Shown: positions 21,554 to 33,092 of the stretch, one piece after another
How the letters are laid out: the number at the start of each line of letters is the position of its first letter
How positions within the stretch are numbered: position 1 is the stretch's first letter
Assembly (NCBI GenBank): GCA_019022495.1
Contig: JAFEKR010000035.1
Span: 310,001-374,000, forward strand
Reading direction: 5' to 3'
Origin: Epichloe hybrida
Lineage: Eukaryota > Ascomycota > Sordariomycetes > Hypocreales > Clavicipitaceae
DNA length: 64,000 bases
Translations under genes and position numbers: made by a program
Notes under the pieces: model-generated
Told to the model about the DNA's origin: nothing
Seen by the model: only the letters and a program-made list of their open reading frames with translations
The model's database searches: none

Positions 21554-22667
21554 ATGGACCCTCAAAATCAATCTCAGCAATCTCACGCACAGCCAAATCG
21601 ACCAGCTCCGGCCTACGATCCTTCTCATGGAGGCCACTACGGTATGTGTTTATAATTACTAAATCCAGCCTGTGTTTATTTGCTAACGATAAGTCAACCA
21701 CAGGAGCTTGTGCGGCAGTTTGTCTATCTTTGCCAGTGAAAACGTGTACTTTTTAACTGACTTTCTATCAGCTCGCGTCGCAAGGCTTCGCCCCGGCTGA
21801 GCTTTACACCGGTCCATGGGCCAATGTATGTTTGCTTCTCCTTCCTTGTCATAGCCTGGAGACAACTTCTAACATGTTTCGACCTACAGGTTCATCAAGG
21901 ATTGACTGGCCAATATAAGGACATTCTGACGACTTACTGGCAGCAAACGATAACACACCTGGAGAGCGACACGCATGATTACAAGATCCATCAGCTGCCG
22001 CTTGCACGCATCAAAAAAGTAATGAAGGCGGACCCAGAAGTGAAGATGATTTCCGCAGAGGCACCCATTCTTTTCGCCAGGGGCTGTGATATCTTCATTA
22101 CTGAGCTGACCATGCGTGCTTGGATCCATGCAGAGGAGAATAAACGCCGCACTCTTCAGAGGTCAGATATTGCGTCGGCTTTGGCCAAATCTGACATGTT
22201 CGATTTTCTAATCGATATTGTCCCTCGGGAAGAAGCGTCATCCCATGCAAAAAGAACCGCCGCACAGTCGGCTGGGGGTGCTCAGACTGTGCCCGCGCCT
22301 TCCAGCCAGTCACAGATGCCTGGGCAACACGCTAATATGGCCCAGCCCAACCATCCCTCCCATACAATGGCTCCTGCGGACTACATGAGTGGCCACCACC
22401 TTGGCACTGACCAGGACTATCGGCAGAATCCAAACATGTACGCTAGCCAAGTTCCTCCGGCACCTCCAGCTCCGTATGGTCAAACGCAACCCCCGGCATC
22501 TATGTACGGGGAAATGGAAGGAATGTATCCTTACACTGCCATGCAAGCACAACAAGTAAGTTAACCTAAAAATTTTCACTTTTACTCCCACACACGATAG
22601 AGAAGTTACTAGATCTTCGACGCTAACATGGAAATAGGCACCAATGTCCTCTGAGGAGTTCGAGTAG
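21554..22667 (+). CDS. HAP5: CCAAT-binding complex subunit HAP5 / NF-YC
   Basis: Histone-fold subunit of the HAP2/3/5 complex, which binds CCAAT boxes in promoters. Exons 21554..21641, 21704..21717, 21772..21825, 21890..22555 and 22638..22667 give 283 aa. The NF-YC core starts [16 protein letters not shown] and runs through [39 protein letters not shown] and [21 protein letters not shown] Pro/Gln-rich tail follows. The last exon supplies APMSSEEFE and the stop. Exon 2 is a 14-base micro-exon, inferred because exons 1 and 3 otherwise do not join in frame; its intron branch points (GCTAAC, ACTGAC) look good. Confidence 0.92.
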
Positions 22668-23073
22668 GAGACTGTTCACGTGGGCGGTTTGTTTAGTTTT
22701 GTTGTTTTCATCACGACCCGGGTGAAGCACCGTTGGATTCCGTGGCTTCTGGTATGCGCTTTGATGAAAGGTTGCAAGTTTTTGTAGTTTTGGTGGTGAG
22801 GCGTACGGGTTACATGTTTTCAATAGTCACAATCTTCACCTGCATGCTGTTCTTTCGAATAGAGCCCTTTTACGAATGTGCATCAATATTTGCTTCGAAC
22901 GCACTGTGTCCACCTGCCCCGCGGTATCCCGACCCTCGCTAAATTATTTCATCATAGCAAATCGAGATGACAAATTGGAGAGCGGTGCGGTTCTGCCAGG
23001 GAGTTGTGAAACTGGGGTCAATCTAGTAGCCGGGTCAACTATGCAACGTGCACATGAGAAACAATTCAGATAC
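22668..23073. other. convergent intergenic region, HAP5 / SEC15
   Basis: About 400 bases between two stop codons; expected to hold both 3' UTRs. No gene seen. Confidence 0.5.
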
Positions 23074-25819
23074 TCACTTCTCTAGCAATATTGGCCCATT
23101 TAGAGCATCCACACGGCCGTACTTCTTGTTCCGAATGGAAATATCGAAGAATTCTTCATGATTATCTGATCCCATCAAATTGATTGTTTGTTGGAGTTCG
23201 TCTAAATTTTCACGTAGCATTTGTCCATTTTCTAGACTGCTGACAAATTCAGTCAAATATTGCACATCCTGTGCTAATGCTGCTACTCCGTTACTGTTGA
23301 TATTCTTTACTTCTGGGGATAATGGCAGTGCCTGGGAATAAATTAGCTACAGAATAGCATCTGAGAGCGCAGTGCACCCAAAGGAGGGGAAGATATAAGC
23401 GAACCAAAATTTTGTTTGCAGCATGTGACAGTGCATCAAAGTAGATAAGCTCCTTGATTTCTCTTGGAAGCCCTAATAAGGTCGAGTTCATAATGTTAGA
23501 CAGATATCGCGTCAATGTTTGCATATAGTTGCTCGGTTCTGGAGTTACGTTCGCGGCCAACCTATTTTCATAATTAGATCTCTATGAAACAACTAGACTT
23601 GAGCTGGTTTTCTCTGACCAATCGTATTCCGCAGTGTCGACTAGATCGTCAATTTTACTGTTGACGAGCTCAAAAATTCGCTTCTCTGCAGTCTTTTTGT
23701 TGTTGCGGAACTCTTCCGTGGCATTCAACTTTAACGGGCCGCCTGCTGAGGACGAGGACCGTGCTCGGATCAATAAATGCTCTAATTCCTGGCAGGCGAT
23801 CTCAAAATGTTCGAGATTAATGAGAATTTGTACTATCTGTCCGAGGTATTGTGAAGATAATCTCTCAACTAGTGATCGACAAACTTTTTCAGTGAGGAGT
23901 TCGTCCAAAGACTGTTGCAGCACATCAGCCAAAAGCACTTGTTGATCAAAACAGACGAGTATGATTGATACCTTCCGCAATGTCTCATCAATAACTTCGG
24001 CATGTTGAAAATGATCGTCCGAGAAAAAGTAGAATTGGTTTAGGAAATTGCGAACATCGATGCAACAAAGGGGATACATCTGGGAGAAGGGTAGGACGCA
24101 GGGGAATCTAAATTCGCCATCGTCAGATGTATCATCAATTGAAGTACTGAGATACTTACGTGACTTCTTCAAGAGGCTGAGCTTGTATGAACCAGCTAAC
24201 ATTGATGACCTTTTCGTATTCTTCTCGGGAGTTGATCGCCATTGGCATATAATCGTCAGTCGAGACAATCTAATTTAATATTTGGGTGAGCATCGGCTGG
24301 TGGTACAATGGCGATTTCGATTTCAAGCTTGGCCTACCTCCTGAAAGTCCTCACTAAACCGGTGTTTAAGTAGCTCTGCATATTTGTCGAAGAGTGTGAG
24401 TAGGAAAATATCAAGGGTTGTTACAGGGTAGCCCCATCCCTAAGCATCCATTAGGAAGTCGCTCAGGTTTCATTTTTTTAGGCACAACACCCACCTCCAT
24501 AGTCTGCACAAACAAGGCAATGAATCCCTTTATTTTAAGCAAGACTTCAGCATTGCTCACATCGTTCAACGCTCGCGCTGTGAGGTTAATGGCAGCACTA
24601 CACATAGACTCCCAAAGCTCTTCGACCTGGAAGTGGTCAATCTGGTGCACTACTATTCTGCGTATAAAACGCTTGTAAACTCACCTCTGCGGGGGAACGT
24701 AAATGCGGCAACCGACGCATGGTTTCCTTCTCGATGATCGCAAACCCAGCAATGCCCTCCAACAGACTAGACAGCGACGCCTCGTCATCAGCCAGTAGCT
24801 CCACTGAAGTCGGGAGAAGAAGATCCTTTTGCTGCCTTCTAGTAGTGGCGTATTCGGAACGAAAGCGATCGCTCTGGCCGAGTGCGTCATGTATGTGCAC
24901 GGCTTCAAAAAGTGGCGTGAAATTGACCTGAAGCTCCTCATTGTCTAGCACGTCAAACTCTTGGCTTTCATCACACACGAGCTCAATAGATGAGTTGAGT
25001 TTGAAGTTATTGAGAAATTGATCTTCTTCTACCCTCTGTCTTTGTCGCGATCTCCGCATTTCTGTATGATAAAATGCCACCTCTCCGAGAAATTGTGAGG
25101 TCTCTCTGACTCGGAACAGCCAGGTGTTCAGATCAGCCATGACGGCTTCGGATATAGCCTTTCGAGAACCAGGTATCGATTTTTGAATGACATCAGCCAG
25201 TCGATGCTGTGTGGCATATCGGTTCTGTAAGATAGGGACTAGATATTCATTTTGAAGGTCTTCCAGAGACTTTAGTGCGGAATAATATTTTTTTTGTCGT
25301 GTAAGATCGTGGGCATGATTCACAGCATGAAGGACTTTCAGTGATTCTTTGAGGGCGTCCGTGGCGTCTGCAATGTTCTGGCGAATAGCTTTCGTGTTGA
25401 CAAGAGCACCTTTTTGCTCAGCCAGCTTTTCAGTGCTGGTTTGAATTGATTGGTTTAACTCAAGGATTTCGTATGTTAAAGTAACAGTGCCCTCACGGAC
25501 ATTTTGTAGGCGAGAAACGGAATCAAGGAATTCTTCGTGTTTTGTCAGACCAATGCGCTCGATGTCCGCCTCTCGATCCTCGGAATACCTGATTAGACAC
25601 TGTATCAAGGCCGGGGTCCGTCTCGAATTGGCCGCATCCTTCAAAACTGGTATCAAATGCTCGAGGAAATCGGAATCAGTCGATGAAAGAATTATCTGAA
25701 GGACGGGTCAGAAGGAATGTATACTATGCTAGACTTGGGTCAGTGAAGTGTGACGAAAGAGTTCGAACCTGTGGAACGGCGGAGACATAATCGTCGAAGG
25801 TTGTCTGACGCCGTGGCAT
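23074..25819 (-). CDS. SEC15: exocyst complex subunit Sec15
   Basis: Sec15 links the exocyst to the Rab GTPase on secretory vesicles and helps tether them at the plasma membrane. Nine exons: 25819..25769, 25695..24685, 24626..24495, 24439..24338, 24269..24160, 24107..23972, 23911..23619, 23561..23405 and 23331..23074, giving 749 aa. The start MPRRQTTFDDYVSAVPQ joins IILSSTDSDFLEHLIPVL. The N-terminal coiled region carries YEILELNQSIQTSTEKLAEQ. Conserved C-terminal blocks are FPCVLPFSQMYPLCCIDVR, ERLSSQYLGQIVQILINLEH, KKTAEKRIFELVNSKIDDL and EPSNYMQTLTRYLSNIMNS. All exon junctions keep frame. The protein ends at NGPILLEK, as in other fungi. Confidence 0.93.
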
Positions 25820-26630
25820 ACTGATGGGAAAATATGGAATGGCCCTTCGATGATGTGAATATGTTTAGTATCGACACTTGTAAGCTAGCAGATTGAGCCA
25901 GATGATATAGCTAATACGGAGTACGTGGGTGGGGAAGAAGATGATATGGGTCAGATTAAGCGCCTACTAGCCAACCCATCTAGGGTAAGTAGGTGTGTAA
26001 GCAAGCAGGTATCGAAATATACGTACTCAATAAGAACCAGCTGTGCAGAATTAATCTACATAGGTAGGTGGAAAACATTTGACGTTTTGAACCATGCAAC
26101 TAACTATCTCTCACGGAAACCTGGAGGTGTGACGTGCTAAGCAGGAAAAAAACGCTTCCAGTATTCGAAGCCGAAAGGTATTTGATGGTATGCCTGAACC
26201 AAAGTCGTTAACCCAGTAATTGTCTTAAAGCTCCGATGAACCCCAATGAAAATGCAGTGATTTGAAAATCTGCATAACGCGGCGAACAAGACGCAAAAGT
26301 TCAAGGGTAATAGGGGCGGCTTGGACTAAGAGCCAACATTGACATTAAAAGTGAGCAACACTGGGGCCAACAGGTTTGCCACGAGAAACCATGTGCGGCA
26401 GGTGCGACTTCCTCCAGCCTTGCCAGATTCACATATTTTCACAGTATGTCTCCACCTGCAGCCCAAATACATTTCCCACGGATTCACAGTTTCTAAATTC
26501 CGTTACTTCAACACCTTTCAAGGCATGTTAAGCTCTATTTTCATACCGAAGAAAGCAAAGATCGTTCTGAAAGCCGGCTGTCCCATAAAACCGATTCCAA
26601 AAATACTATTCGACACCTCCACTGCCAGTC
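25820..26630. other. divergent promoter region, SEC15 / Mei2-like
   Basis: 811 bases between two outward-facing genes. Some frames stay open into the Mei2-like start but none has a recognisable domain. Likely promoters and 5' UTRs. Confidence 0.5.
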
Positions 26631-29234
26631 ATGGCTCCTGAAATTGATAGCTCGTCCTCGCCTCATTCCTCCAGCGGGGTAGAAGAGTCCCTGAGAGGCA
26701 CGCCAGATACTCGTATTACTTCTATATCGCAGGAAGGGACGAAGAGCAAAGCTAACAGGGCTGTCCGTGTTTTGCCTCTGCCAGTCACAGGCAACGCGTC
26801 AGTAGCATTGCCCCTCGATCAACAGTATAACTCTGGCATCGGACCCGAGAGGGATCCATTTTTGACACCTCGCCACAGTCAAAGGACTAGGTTGTCGCCA
26901 ACTGCCTCATCATTTAACCCTCTAATGAAAGCAAGCTCAATGAGGCAACTTGAAGCAGCTTCACCGGTTGCCACCAGTCTCAGCAATGAATTAGGATTGT
27001 CCAGATATCTCACAATTTCAGCTGAAGAGCCACTCACCGCGGAAAAAGTTCAGCAATGGTTCTATGTGAGTTTATTCCGTCGAAGTCTAGCGGCAAAATA
27101 GGAACACTAGCTCACAAAAGTGTGCGCTAGGATCTAGAAATACATGGCCGACGCTTCTATGGGCACAAAAGTGTTGATGTCTGTGCTGGAAAAGTACATG
27201 TACAATTTGACGACATCAGGGACTCTTGCTCCATTTTGACAACTATCATGATGGCTATGAGAAACTGGAGAGTTGAATACTGTGGCCCATTTGCCAGGGA
27301 TCAGGTAGCGTTCTGGCCTTTCAGATTGCACGTCAATGACCAGCTATTTAACAAACATCGACATAACAGTTAGACCACTTGGGATTGAACTCTGCTTCTC
27401 CGACCTTTGGGCAGTTACAGGTGATCGCTACAACCCCAAAGGCCATTTTTGACATGTGTCAATTACACGACATCACCCAATCCTTTCTCCAGTCATACGG
27501 TCGTTTGTTCGCCTTTGTCAAAGCATCCTGTACACCAAATGGATCCCTTAAAGCGATTGCAGAATTTTGTGATATTTCTTACTCGATGAAGATGCTTACA
27601 ACATTCGCACAAGTCACGACTCCCGAGGTAAAGTTAGCTACCTTCCCATTTTTCATCGCTGACTTTAGAAGGGGGTTCATTTAGTCATTACGCCGCACAT
27701 ATCCTCCAACGAATCAGACAATTTACCCTCGTTGATGCCACATATTTGCGATATAGACTTACAAAGCCGCTTGCATTATGAGTCGCGAGATTTGCCTTCA
27801 GATACTCGTTCTGCCACTTCTAGAGATGACGTTACAAATCAACCATTTACCATGTACCCATTCATGTTGCAGTCGCCATTTTTCGCTAACGTCCCCCATA
27901 TTCTGAATTCCCTGACCACCGGGTGCAATCAAGGACCTGCGTCTCCAATCAGCGCTGTGCCTTCGTCTTATTATGTCCTTAGTCCCCTTTATTGCGCACC
28001 GCCATCTCCAGCTCTTACCGTCCAGAACAACTATAGCCCGTCAAGGGCAGTTACGGGATTCCTAAGATCAGATGGCCGGAGACAAAACGCTGCTCGTGTC
28101 GCGAAAATCGCATCGAATGGATCAGCCAATCATCACAATTATGTCGACATCAGTCGAATTCGCGACGGTATAGATGTCCGAACGACAGTAAGTGGTGCTC
28201 AAACAAAGATGGTATTCAACATGTTGCTGACCCATCAAGATCATGCTTCGAAATATCCCCAACAAAGTGGATCAAACTATGCTGAAAAGAATCATCGATG
28301 AGTCTAGCTGGGGCAAATACGATTTCATGTATCTGCGCATAGACTTCGCCAACGATTGCAAGTATGTTGGCTTCATGCTTCAACACCCTTCCTGTCTACC
28401 AGGAAGCAGAAAGAATTGAAGCTCACCATATTCTTCTCAGTGTCGGCTATGCGTTCATCAACTTCGTAGATGTAGGTAGCAAGCGTTGAAAGGTACTGTT
28501 TATCGAGCTGACCTGAGTAGCCCTTAGATATAATCGATGTCAGTTCAACGATCAAGGTTACATTGGATACGTTACTAATGTATAATGAAGTTTGTGGAAA
28601 CTAGAGGCAATCAGCGATGGTAAGTCGAGCAATTGGCTGATCAACAAGTCCTAACAAGACAAGGAATTGCTTCAAAAGCGATAAAGTTGCCGAGATATCG
28701 TATGCAAGTAAGACTGAGATTACTACCATTTCCTTTTGCTCAAGCTGATGAAACAATCGTCAGCAATTCAAGGTAAAGACTGCTTGGTCCAGAAGTTCAG
28801 AAATAGTTCAGTTATGCTGGAGGCTCCGCATTACCGCCCAAAGGTACTGTTAACTCGCCTGATTTCAGCAGCAGTGTTTGGTGATAAAAAGCTGACGCTC
28901 TGTAGCTGTATTTCACTTGTAATGGGCCTAGACCCGATTTAGCCGGTCAAGAGGAGTCATTCCCTGAACCGGACAATCAGTCAAAAATGAAAAGAAGCTG
29001 CGAGAACGCGGAGCATGTTGGTGAGCTGCCACATAGATTGATCCAACGAAAGGATGAGTGAGTGAGACATACTAATAGGCCGCAGGACTGTTCACTCCGA
29101 ACGCGGGCCAGCATTATCGAGACGAGCAGAGACGCAGGAGATCCCAGTATGACCGTGGGACTAGGCTTGCCGCTTTAGAGGAGTACGATTACGAGGCTGC
29201 GATTCAGAACTTGTGCCTTGACACACAAAACTGA
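26631..29234 (+). CDS. Mei2-like RNA-binding protein (C-terminal RRM_2)
   Basis: Mei2-type proteins bind RNA and in fission yeast drive meiosis. Twelve exons: 26631..27065, 27131..27304, 27370..27627, 27669..28187, 28240..28361, 28441..28471, 28521..28538, 28591..28619, 28664..28707, 28764..28843, 28906..29020 and 29095..29234, giving 654 aa. The signature C-terminal RRM begins at residue 463: IMLRNIPNKVDQTMLKRIID, SSWGKYDFMYLRIDFANDCN, VGYAFINFVD, then NSDKVAEISYATIQGK-like sequence (here FKSDKVAEISYATIQGKDC) and LVQKFRNSSVMLEAPHYRP. Upstream are two weaker RRM-like blocks (SRYLTISAEEPLTAEKVQQW; KVHVQFDDIRD). Exon 7 is only 18 bases (PLDIID). A role in meiosis here is inference. Confidence 0.9.
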
Positions 29235-29272
29235 TGTTAGCTATAAGCCGTGATCTGGAGGTAAAAGATCCT

Positions 29273-29383
29273 TTCAACAACTTGCTCTGGTTCCATCCAT
29301 GAGTGTTCCGGCCGTCAGTCATCTTTAGTTCAACAACTTGCTCTGTTCTATCGCTGAGCAATCCGGGCCTCAGTCATCTTTAG
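29273..29383. repeat. two-unit tandem repeat, about 55 bases each
   Basis: Units 29273-29328 and 29329-29383 both start TTCAACAACTTGCTCTG and end CAGTCATCTTTAG, with mismatches between. It lies in the 3' region of the Mei2-like gene, between convergent genes. The rest of 29235-29688 shows no gene. Confidence 0.75.
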
Positions 29384-29688
29384 GTAGCTCATTCACATCA
29401 CTTGCTTCTTTCACCCCTGGTGCGTAATATACGCTGGAAAGATAATCACGAAGATGTGGACACCCAAAAGACCAGATCGTTAGAAACTTGACATAATGAG
29501 AAAAAGTCTTACATTTAATATATTATGGTGTTATGCGTAGATGGTCGGAACTTGACAGCGACTTAACGCACTTTACGAACGCTAACTATCTGAGTATTTT
29601 CCTTTCTTTCTAAAGCGCCCGAATTGGAATGTTTGCAAGTGTGGCTAAAGCGAGGAATCGTCCTAAATTATGTACAGTGCATCGTTAC

Positions 29689-32289
29689 TCATGTGCTCTT
29701 TGGAGAAGGAGGGTGCTCAGGTAGAGACGGCAAAGGTTTGCGAATGTTGTTGAGTGATATTCCCAACAGCTGGCGGGATTTTGCATACGTATTCGCGGAC
29801 CTATCGTCATCCAGCGTTTGCAATTCATCCGGAGGACTGGAGCTGAGAGGTGGCGACAGGCGATGGTAACACGAATGGCTGGAACTTGCTGTATTTTGAA
29901 TTAAGCAATCATTTTTCGATCGAGTTGATGAAGGACCGAAAGATTTGTCAGCATCCGCATGAGGCTCAACATCCTCTGATAGTGCTTGTGTCATGGGTGA
30001 TCCGTGGCTTTCCAGCTCGCTTTTTTTGCAAACTTGATAAGCCAAGTGCTGCGAAGTTTTCGGGAGATTGGATGGGGAATAAGCAGTAGTCGCGGATGAT
30101 TGATCTATCAGGGGCCCCAAGGATGGAAGTGAAATTCCTCGAGAGAAGATTATGAGGAATAGGCACGAGAGGAGAATTATGGCTTGAACGATAGCCATTC
30201 TTTTTTGGAATACTACCTCGTCTGCCAGCAAATTCAACCGTGTACTAAGAGCCATCATGTCCCTCTCCGAACGATCTCGCTGGCTCTCTAAAGCGAGAAC
30301 TGTGGACTGCCAGATTTGGTCGTATTGCTCGCGGACGCTGTGAAGTTCAGATAGAACGGTCTTGTTCAAGTCATCAAGGAACAGGGCAATCTTGGCTTGC
30401 TGCTTCTGCTCGCGGGACTGAAGTGCTTCCTGCACGTGTTTCGACTGATCCTCAACATACTTCATCGAGAGTGTGAGGTTTGACTCGACCTGCTGAAGCC
30501 GCTTTGTAATAGCATGAAAAAACCCTTCCTGCATTGTAGGAGATGCAGCGGGCGGTCCCGTTGTTCCGCTGCTTCGATGCTTCATCGTCTGGCCCCCAGA
30601 TGTCGACACCTTCGTAAACGTAGCCGTGGCGTTATGTGGTCGCTCATTTGCCACGGTGCTGTTACTACTTGAAACTGTGTCATTGGAGATAACGTCACTC
30701 GGGATTACCTCTCTGTCTTGGGATCCGGGGTTTGTGTTTAAGACTTTGATAGTACTATCATCCGAAACTGTGAGCTTTCCAGAGTGTGGTGTAGCTTTCG
30801 TAGAAGCCACACCAGCGGATGCAACCTCGCTAATATGTAGGTCAGGGTCGGATGATGTGGTCTCGTTGATAAGCGCACGGCTGGATGACTTGTTTGAAAA
30901 GTCGCGATTCGCAGAAGGTAATGCTGGACAAGTCATTTCGAAAATCGTGGAAACATTCCGCTCAAATGAACATTTCCAAACAGTAACGTTTTTTATTTCG
31001 GCAATATATTGGCCATCAGATTGTGAGGCTGGCTCGGAGACTTGAGATGCATTGGGGGCAATGCTGCTACCCTTAATCTCATCCTTGTCAATAACTATAT
31101 CGTCATCTCGATTGGTTTCGCTGTCTTTCCATGAATCAAGCATGCGAGACCCATGAATTCGTAATAGTGAGATGGGACAATAGTATTCGTTTCCAAAATG
31201 CGTCAAAAATTCAATCCTGACGTATTTGGCCCAGATCTGTGGATTCTCCACCAGGAATGGCTGTATATCTCGCGAATTACGAGCTTCAAATGTCCCCAAC
31301 TCGCGCCATTTGTCAAGTTTGACGGGGTACCTGTCACTGACACTGACACGAAAATGGCGAATCATGCTGGAAAAAAATTCAAAGTTTGCCAAAACAACGG
31401 TATCCACCGAGATGTCGTCGCTCAGCTCGATTATTACATACTTCGAGCTGACATCACACTCCAAGAGCATGTATGTATCTTTGTTCTCGACTAATATCGC
31501 CTTGGCGTTCTTAGCTCCAGGAGATGTCTTTAGGATAGTTGCGCCGGCATCGAACGAAGAGTACGAAAACCTCTCTTTGCAAGTTTTACCAGCGTCCTTG
31601 CTGAGATGAACTGCCGCAGTTTTCCCGTCCTCTTGAGCCAGTGCATTGCCAGCAACATGTTGGTCAACACTGTCGCTAGTCGATTGTTTGGAGTTTGAAA
31701 TGCCGATTTCGTCTCCATCGCCGTAGTGCTCGAAATTAAGCGATATCTCGCCCTCCTCGCCGAGCCCTGCGTGACCAATCTCTGTGGAGTATCTGTCACT
31801 TGCAAGGTGCTCGCTCGGTCGTCGGGATCGCAGATCTTGAGGGTCTTGACCGGCACGACGCAACATCATTTCTTTCCAATCCTCAAATGACATGAATGTC
31901 GTCACGGCCGGCTCGGCGGGTACGGTTTCAGTTGCATTGAGGTCAGATACTGTTGCGACCGATTCAGAAGAAACAAGCTCATCGTTGCTAGCCGTTGAAA
32001 TTTTGACGTTCGTCTGTTCAGTGGCTGTTAATGTATTAGATGTGGGAGAAGATCTCTTCCAAGAGCTTGTCAAGCAGGATTGTGGAAGTGCATGTGTGAT
32101 ATAATTTATCGTGCGAGCTTCACAGACTTCGGTCACGACCGATTCGCGAGTTGGGGTAGCATCAGGAACAACAGCGGAACTTGCGCCACCTGTTGCGACA
32201 ACTTCTGTCCCATGAATTGAAGCAACAGAGTAGGGAACTAGCCCAAGAAAAACAAAAGCGCCATGCCGAAACACTTCGGTGAGGACCAT
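29689..32289 (-). CDS. SLP1-like SUN-domain ER membrane protein
   Basis: SUN-like proteins of the SLP1 family sit in the ER or nuclear envelope; yeast Slp1 with Emp65 protects soluble ER proteins from degradation. One uninterrupted frame of 866 aa. A hydrophobic N-terminus (FVFLGLVPYSVASIHG) looks like a signal peptide. The family motif MSFEDWKEMML is near residues 133-143. The SUN domain spans about 237-385: ERFSYSSFDAGATIL, NKDTYMLLECDVSSKYVIIE, ANFEFFSSMIRHFRVSVSDR and WAKYVRIEFLTHFGNEYYCP. A coiled-coil stretch follows and then one membrane segment (AIVQAIILLSCLFLIIF). The C-terminal tail is Ser/Pro-rich. The whole architecture matches the fungal family. Confidence 0.9.
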   Translation of the reverse strand: MVLTEVFRHGAFVFLGLVPYSVASIHGTEVVATGGASSAVVPDATPTRESVVTEVCEARTINYITHALPQSCLTSSWKRSSPTSNTLTATEQTNVKISTASNDELVSSESVATVSDLNATETVPAEPAVTTFMSFEDWKEMMLRRAGQDPQDLRSRRPSEHLASDRYSTEIGHAGLGEEGEISLNFEHYGDGDEIGISNSKQSTSDSVDQHVAGNALAQEDGKTAAVHLSKDAGKTCKERFSYSSFDAGATILKTSPGAKNAKAILVENKDTYMLLECDVSSKYVIIELSDDISVDTVVLANFEFFSSMIRHFRVSVSDRYPVKLDKWRELGTFEARNSRDIQPFLVENPQIWAKYVRIEFLTHFGNEYYCPISLLRIHGSRMLDSWKDSETNRDDDIVIDKDEIKGSSIAPNASQVSEPASQSDGQYIAEIKNVTVWKCSFERNVSTIFEMTCPALPSANRDFSNKSSSRALINETTSSDPDLHISEVASAGVASTKATPHSGKLTVSDDSTIKVLNTNPGSQDREVIPSDVISNDTVSSSNSTVANERPHNATATFTKVSTSGGQTMKHRSSGTTGPPAASPTMQEGFFHAITKRLQQVESNLTLSMKYVEDQSKHVQEALQSREQKQQAKIALFLDDLNKTVLSELHSVREQYDQIWQSTVLALESQRDRSERDMMALSTRLNLLADEVVFQKRMAIVQAIILLSCLFLIIFSRGISLPSLGPLIDQSSATTAYSPSNLPKTSQHLAYQVCKKSELESHGSPMTQALSEDVEPHADADKSFGPSSTRSKNDCLIQNTASSSHSCYHRLSPPLSSSPPDELQTLDDDRSANTYAKSRQLLGISLNNIRKPLPSLPEHPPSPKST

Positions 32290-32393
32290 ACTGATGACGG
32301 GAGCAGAACGTCATCCATCCTGGTCGTTAACATATGGCGAAGGGACATCTGTCGGACTCCAAAACGGTCACGGCCTACTACCCTGTCTACATA

Positions 32394-32644
32394 GATGCGC
32401 TTCATACCCCACCACGCCCTAATTTCAGTCTAGTAGCTAGCTACTACACCCTTTAGTACATGTATATTATGTCTATGTAATTATTAGGTTTTATTTAGCT
32501 ATTTAGCTATTGGGCATCATAATTTGACTTTGAATGTAGGCATAAATAATTATGAATATAAGCCAGACTAAAATAAGGGTGGGTAGGTCGTTCTAACGAA
32601 TTAGGACTAGCAGATGCCCATCTGATTTTTAACGGATGCGCGTT
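32394..32644. mobile_element. MITE-like element, ATGCGCAT family, copy C
   Basis: 251 bases bounded by TA, with left end GATGCGCTTCATACCCCACC and right end complement AACGCGCATCCGTT. The ends are less perfect than in copy B. Internal blocks CCCACCACGCCCTAATTTCAG and CCACCCTTATTTTAGTCTGG link it to copies A and B and to the foldback element at 11803. It lies about 100 bases upstream of the SLP1-like start codon. Confidence 0.6.
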
Positions 32645-33092
32645 TAGTTATTCAAACACTTGTGCATAATCATTACCACATTAAGACTACACAAAAAATA
32701 TCAAATCAACGATTGTTTCCCTCTTACGCACATGTAAGTTATGATATTCACTTACAAGCCAATGCTCCCGTTACGAAGCTGCTTGTTATGGACTGGCTCC
32801 CAGGCGACAGCTGTTAGGCGTCGATATGATATGTATTGAGAAACTTGAGGAGGGAAGGAAGGAAGGTGGGTGGGATACCTGTCCCTTGCTATGCCCCTTA
32901 GAACCCCTAGTGATCTTATGTCAGCCCCCTTCTCGTCCCCTTGTTATCTTACATTAGCCCCCGACTGCTGTGCACTATTACAGCTATAATGCTTGGGCTT
33001 CGTAATGCTTGGGCAAAGCCCAAGCCCTTACACTGCTCAAGTTTTCGGCCATAGGACTCTAGCCTTAAATAGGCTTATTTTCTAGTATTAGT
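32645..33092. other. intergenic region, SLP1-like / TFC4
   Basis: Contains a short GGGCTT...AAGCCC palindromic patch near 32995-33030 (CTTGGGCTTCG / GGGCAAAGCCCAAG) but no gene. It should include the TFC4 3' UTR. Confidence 0.45.
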
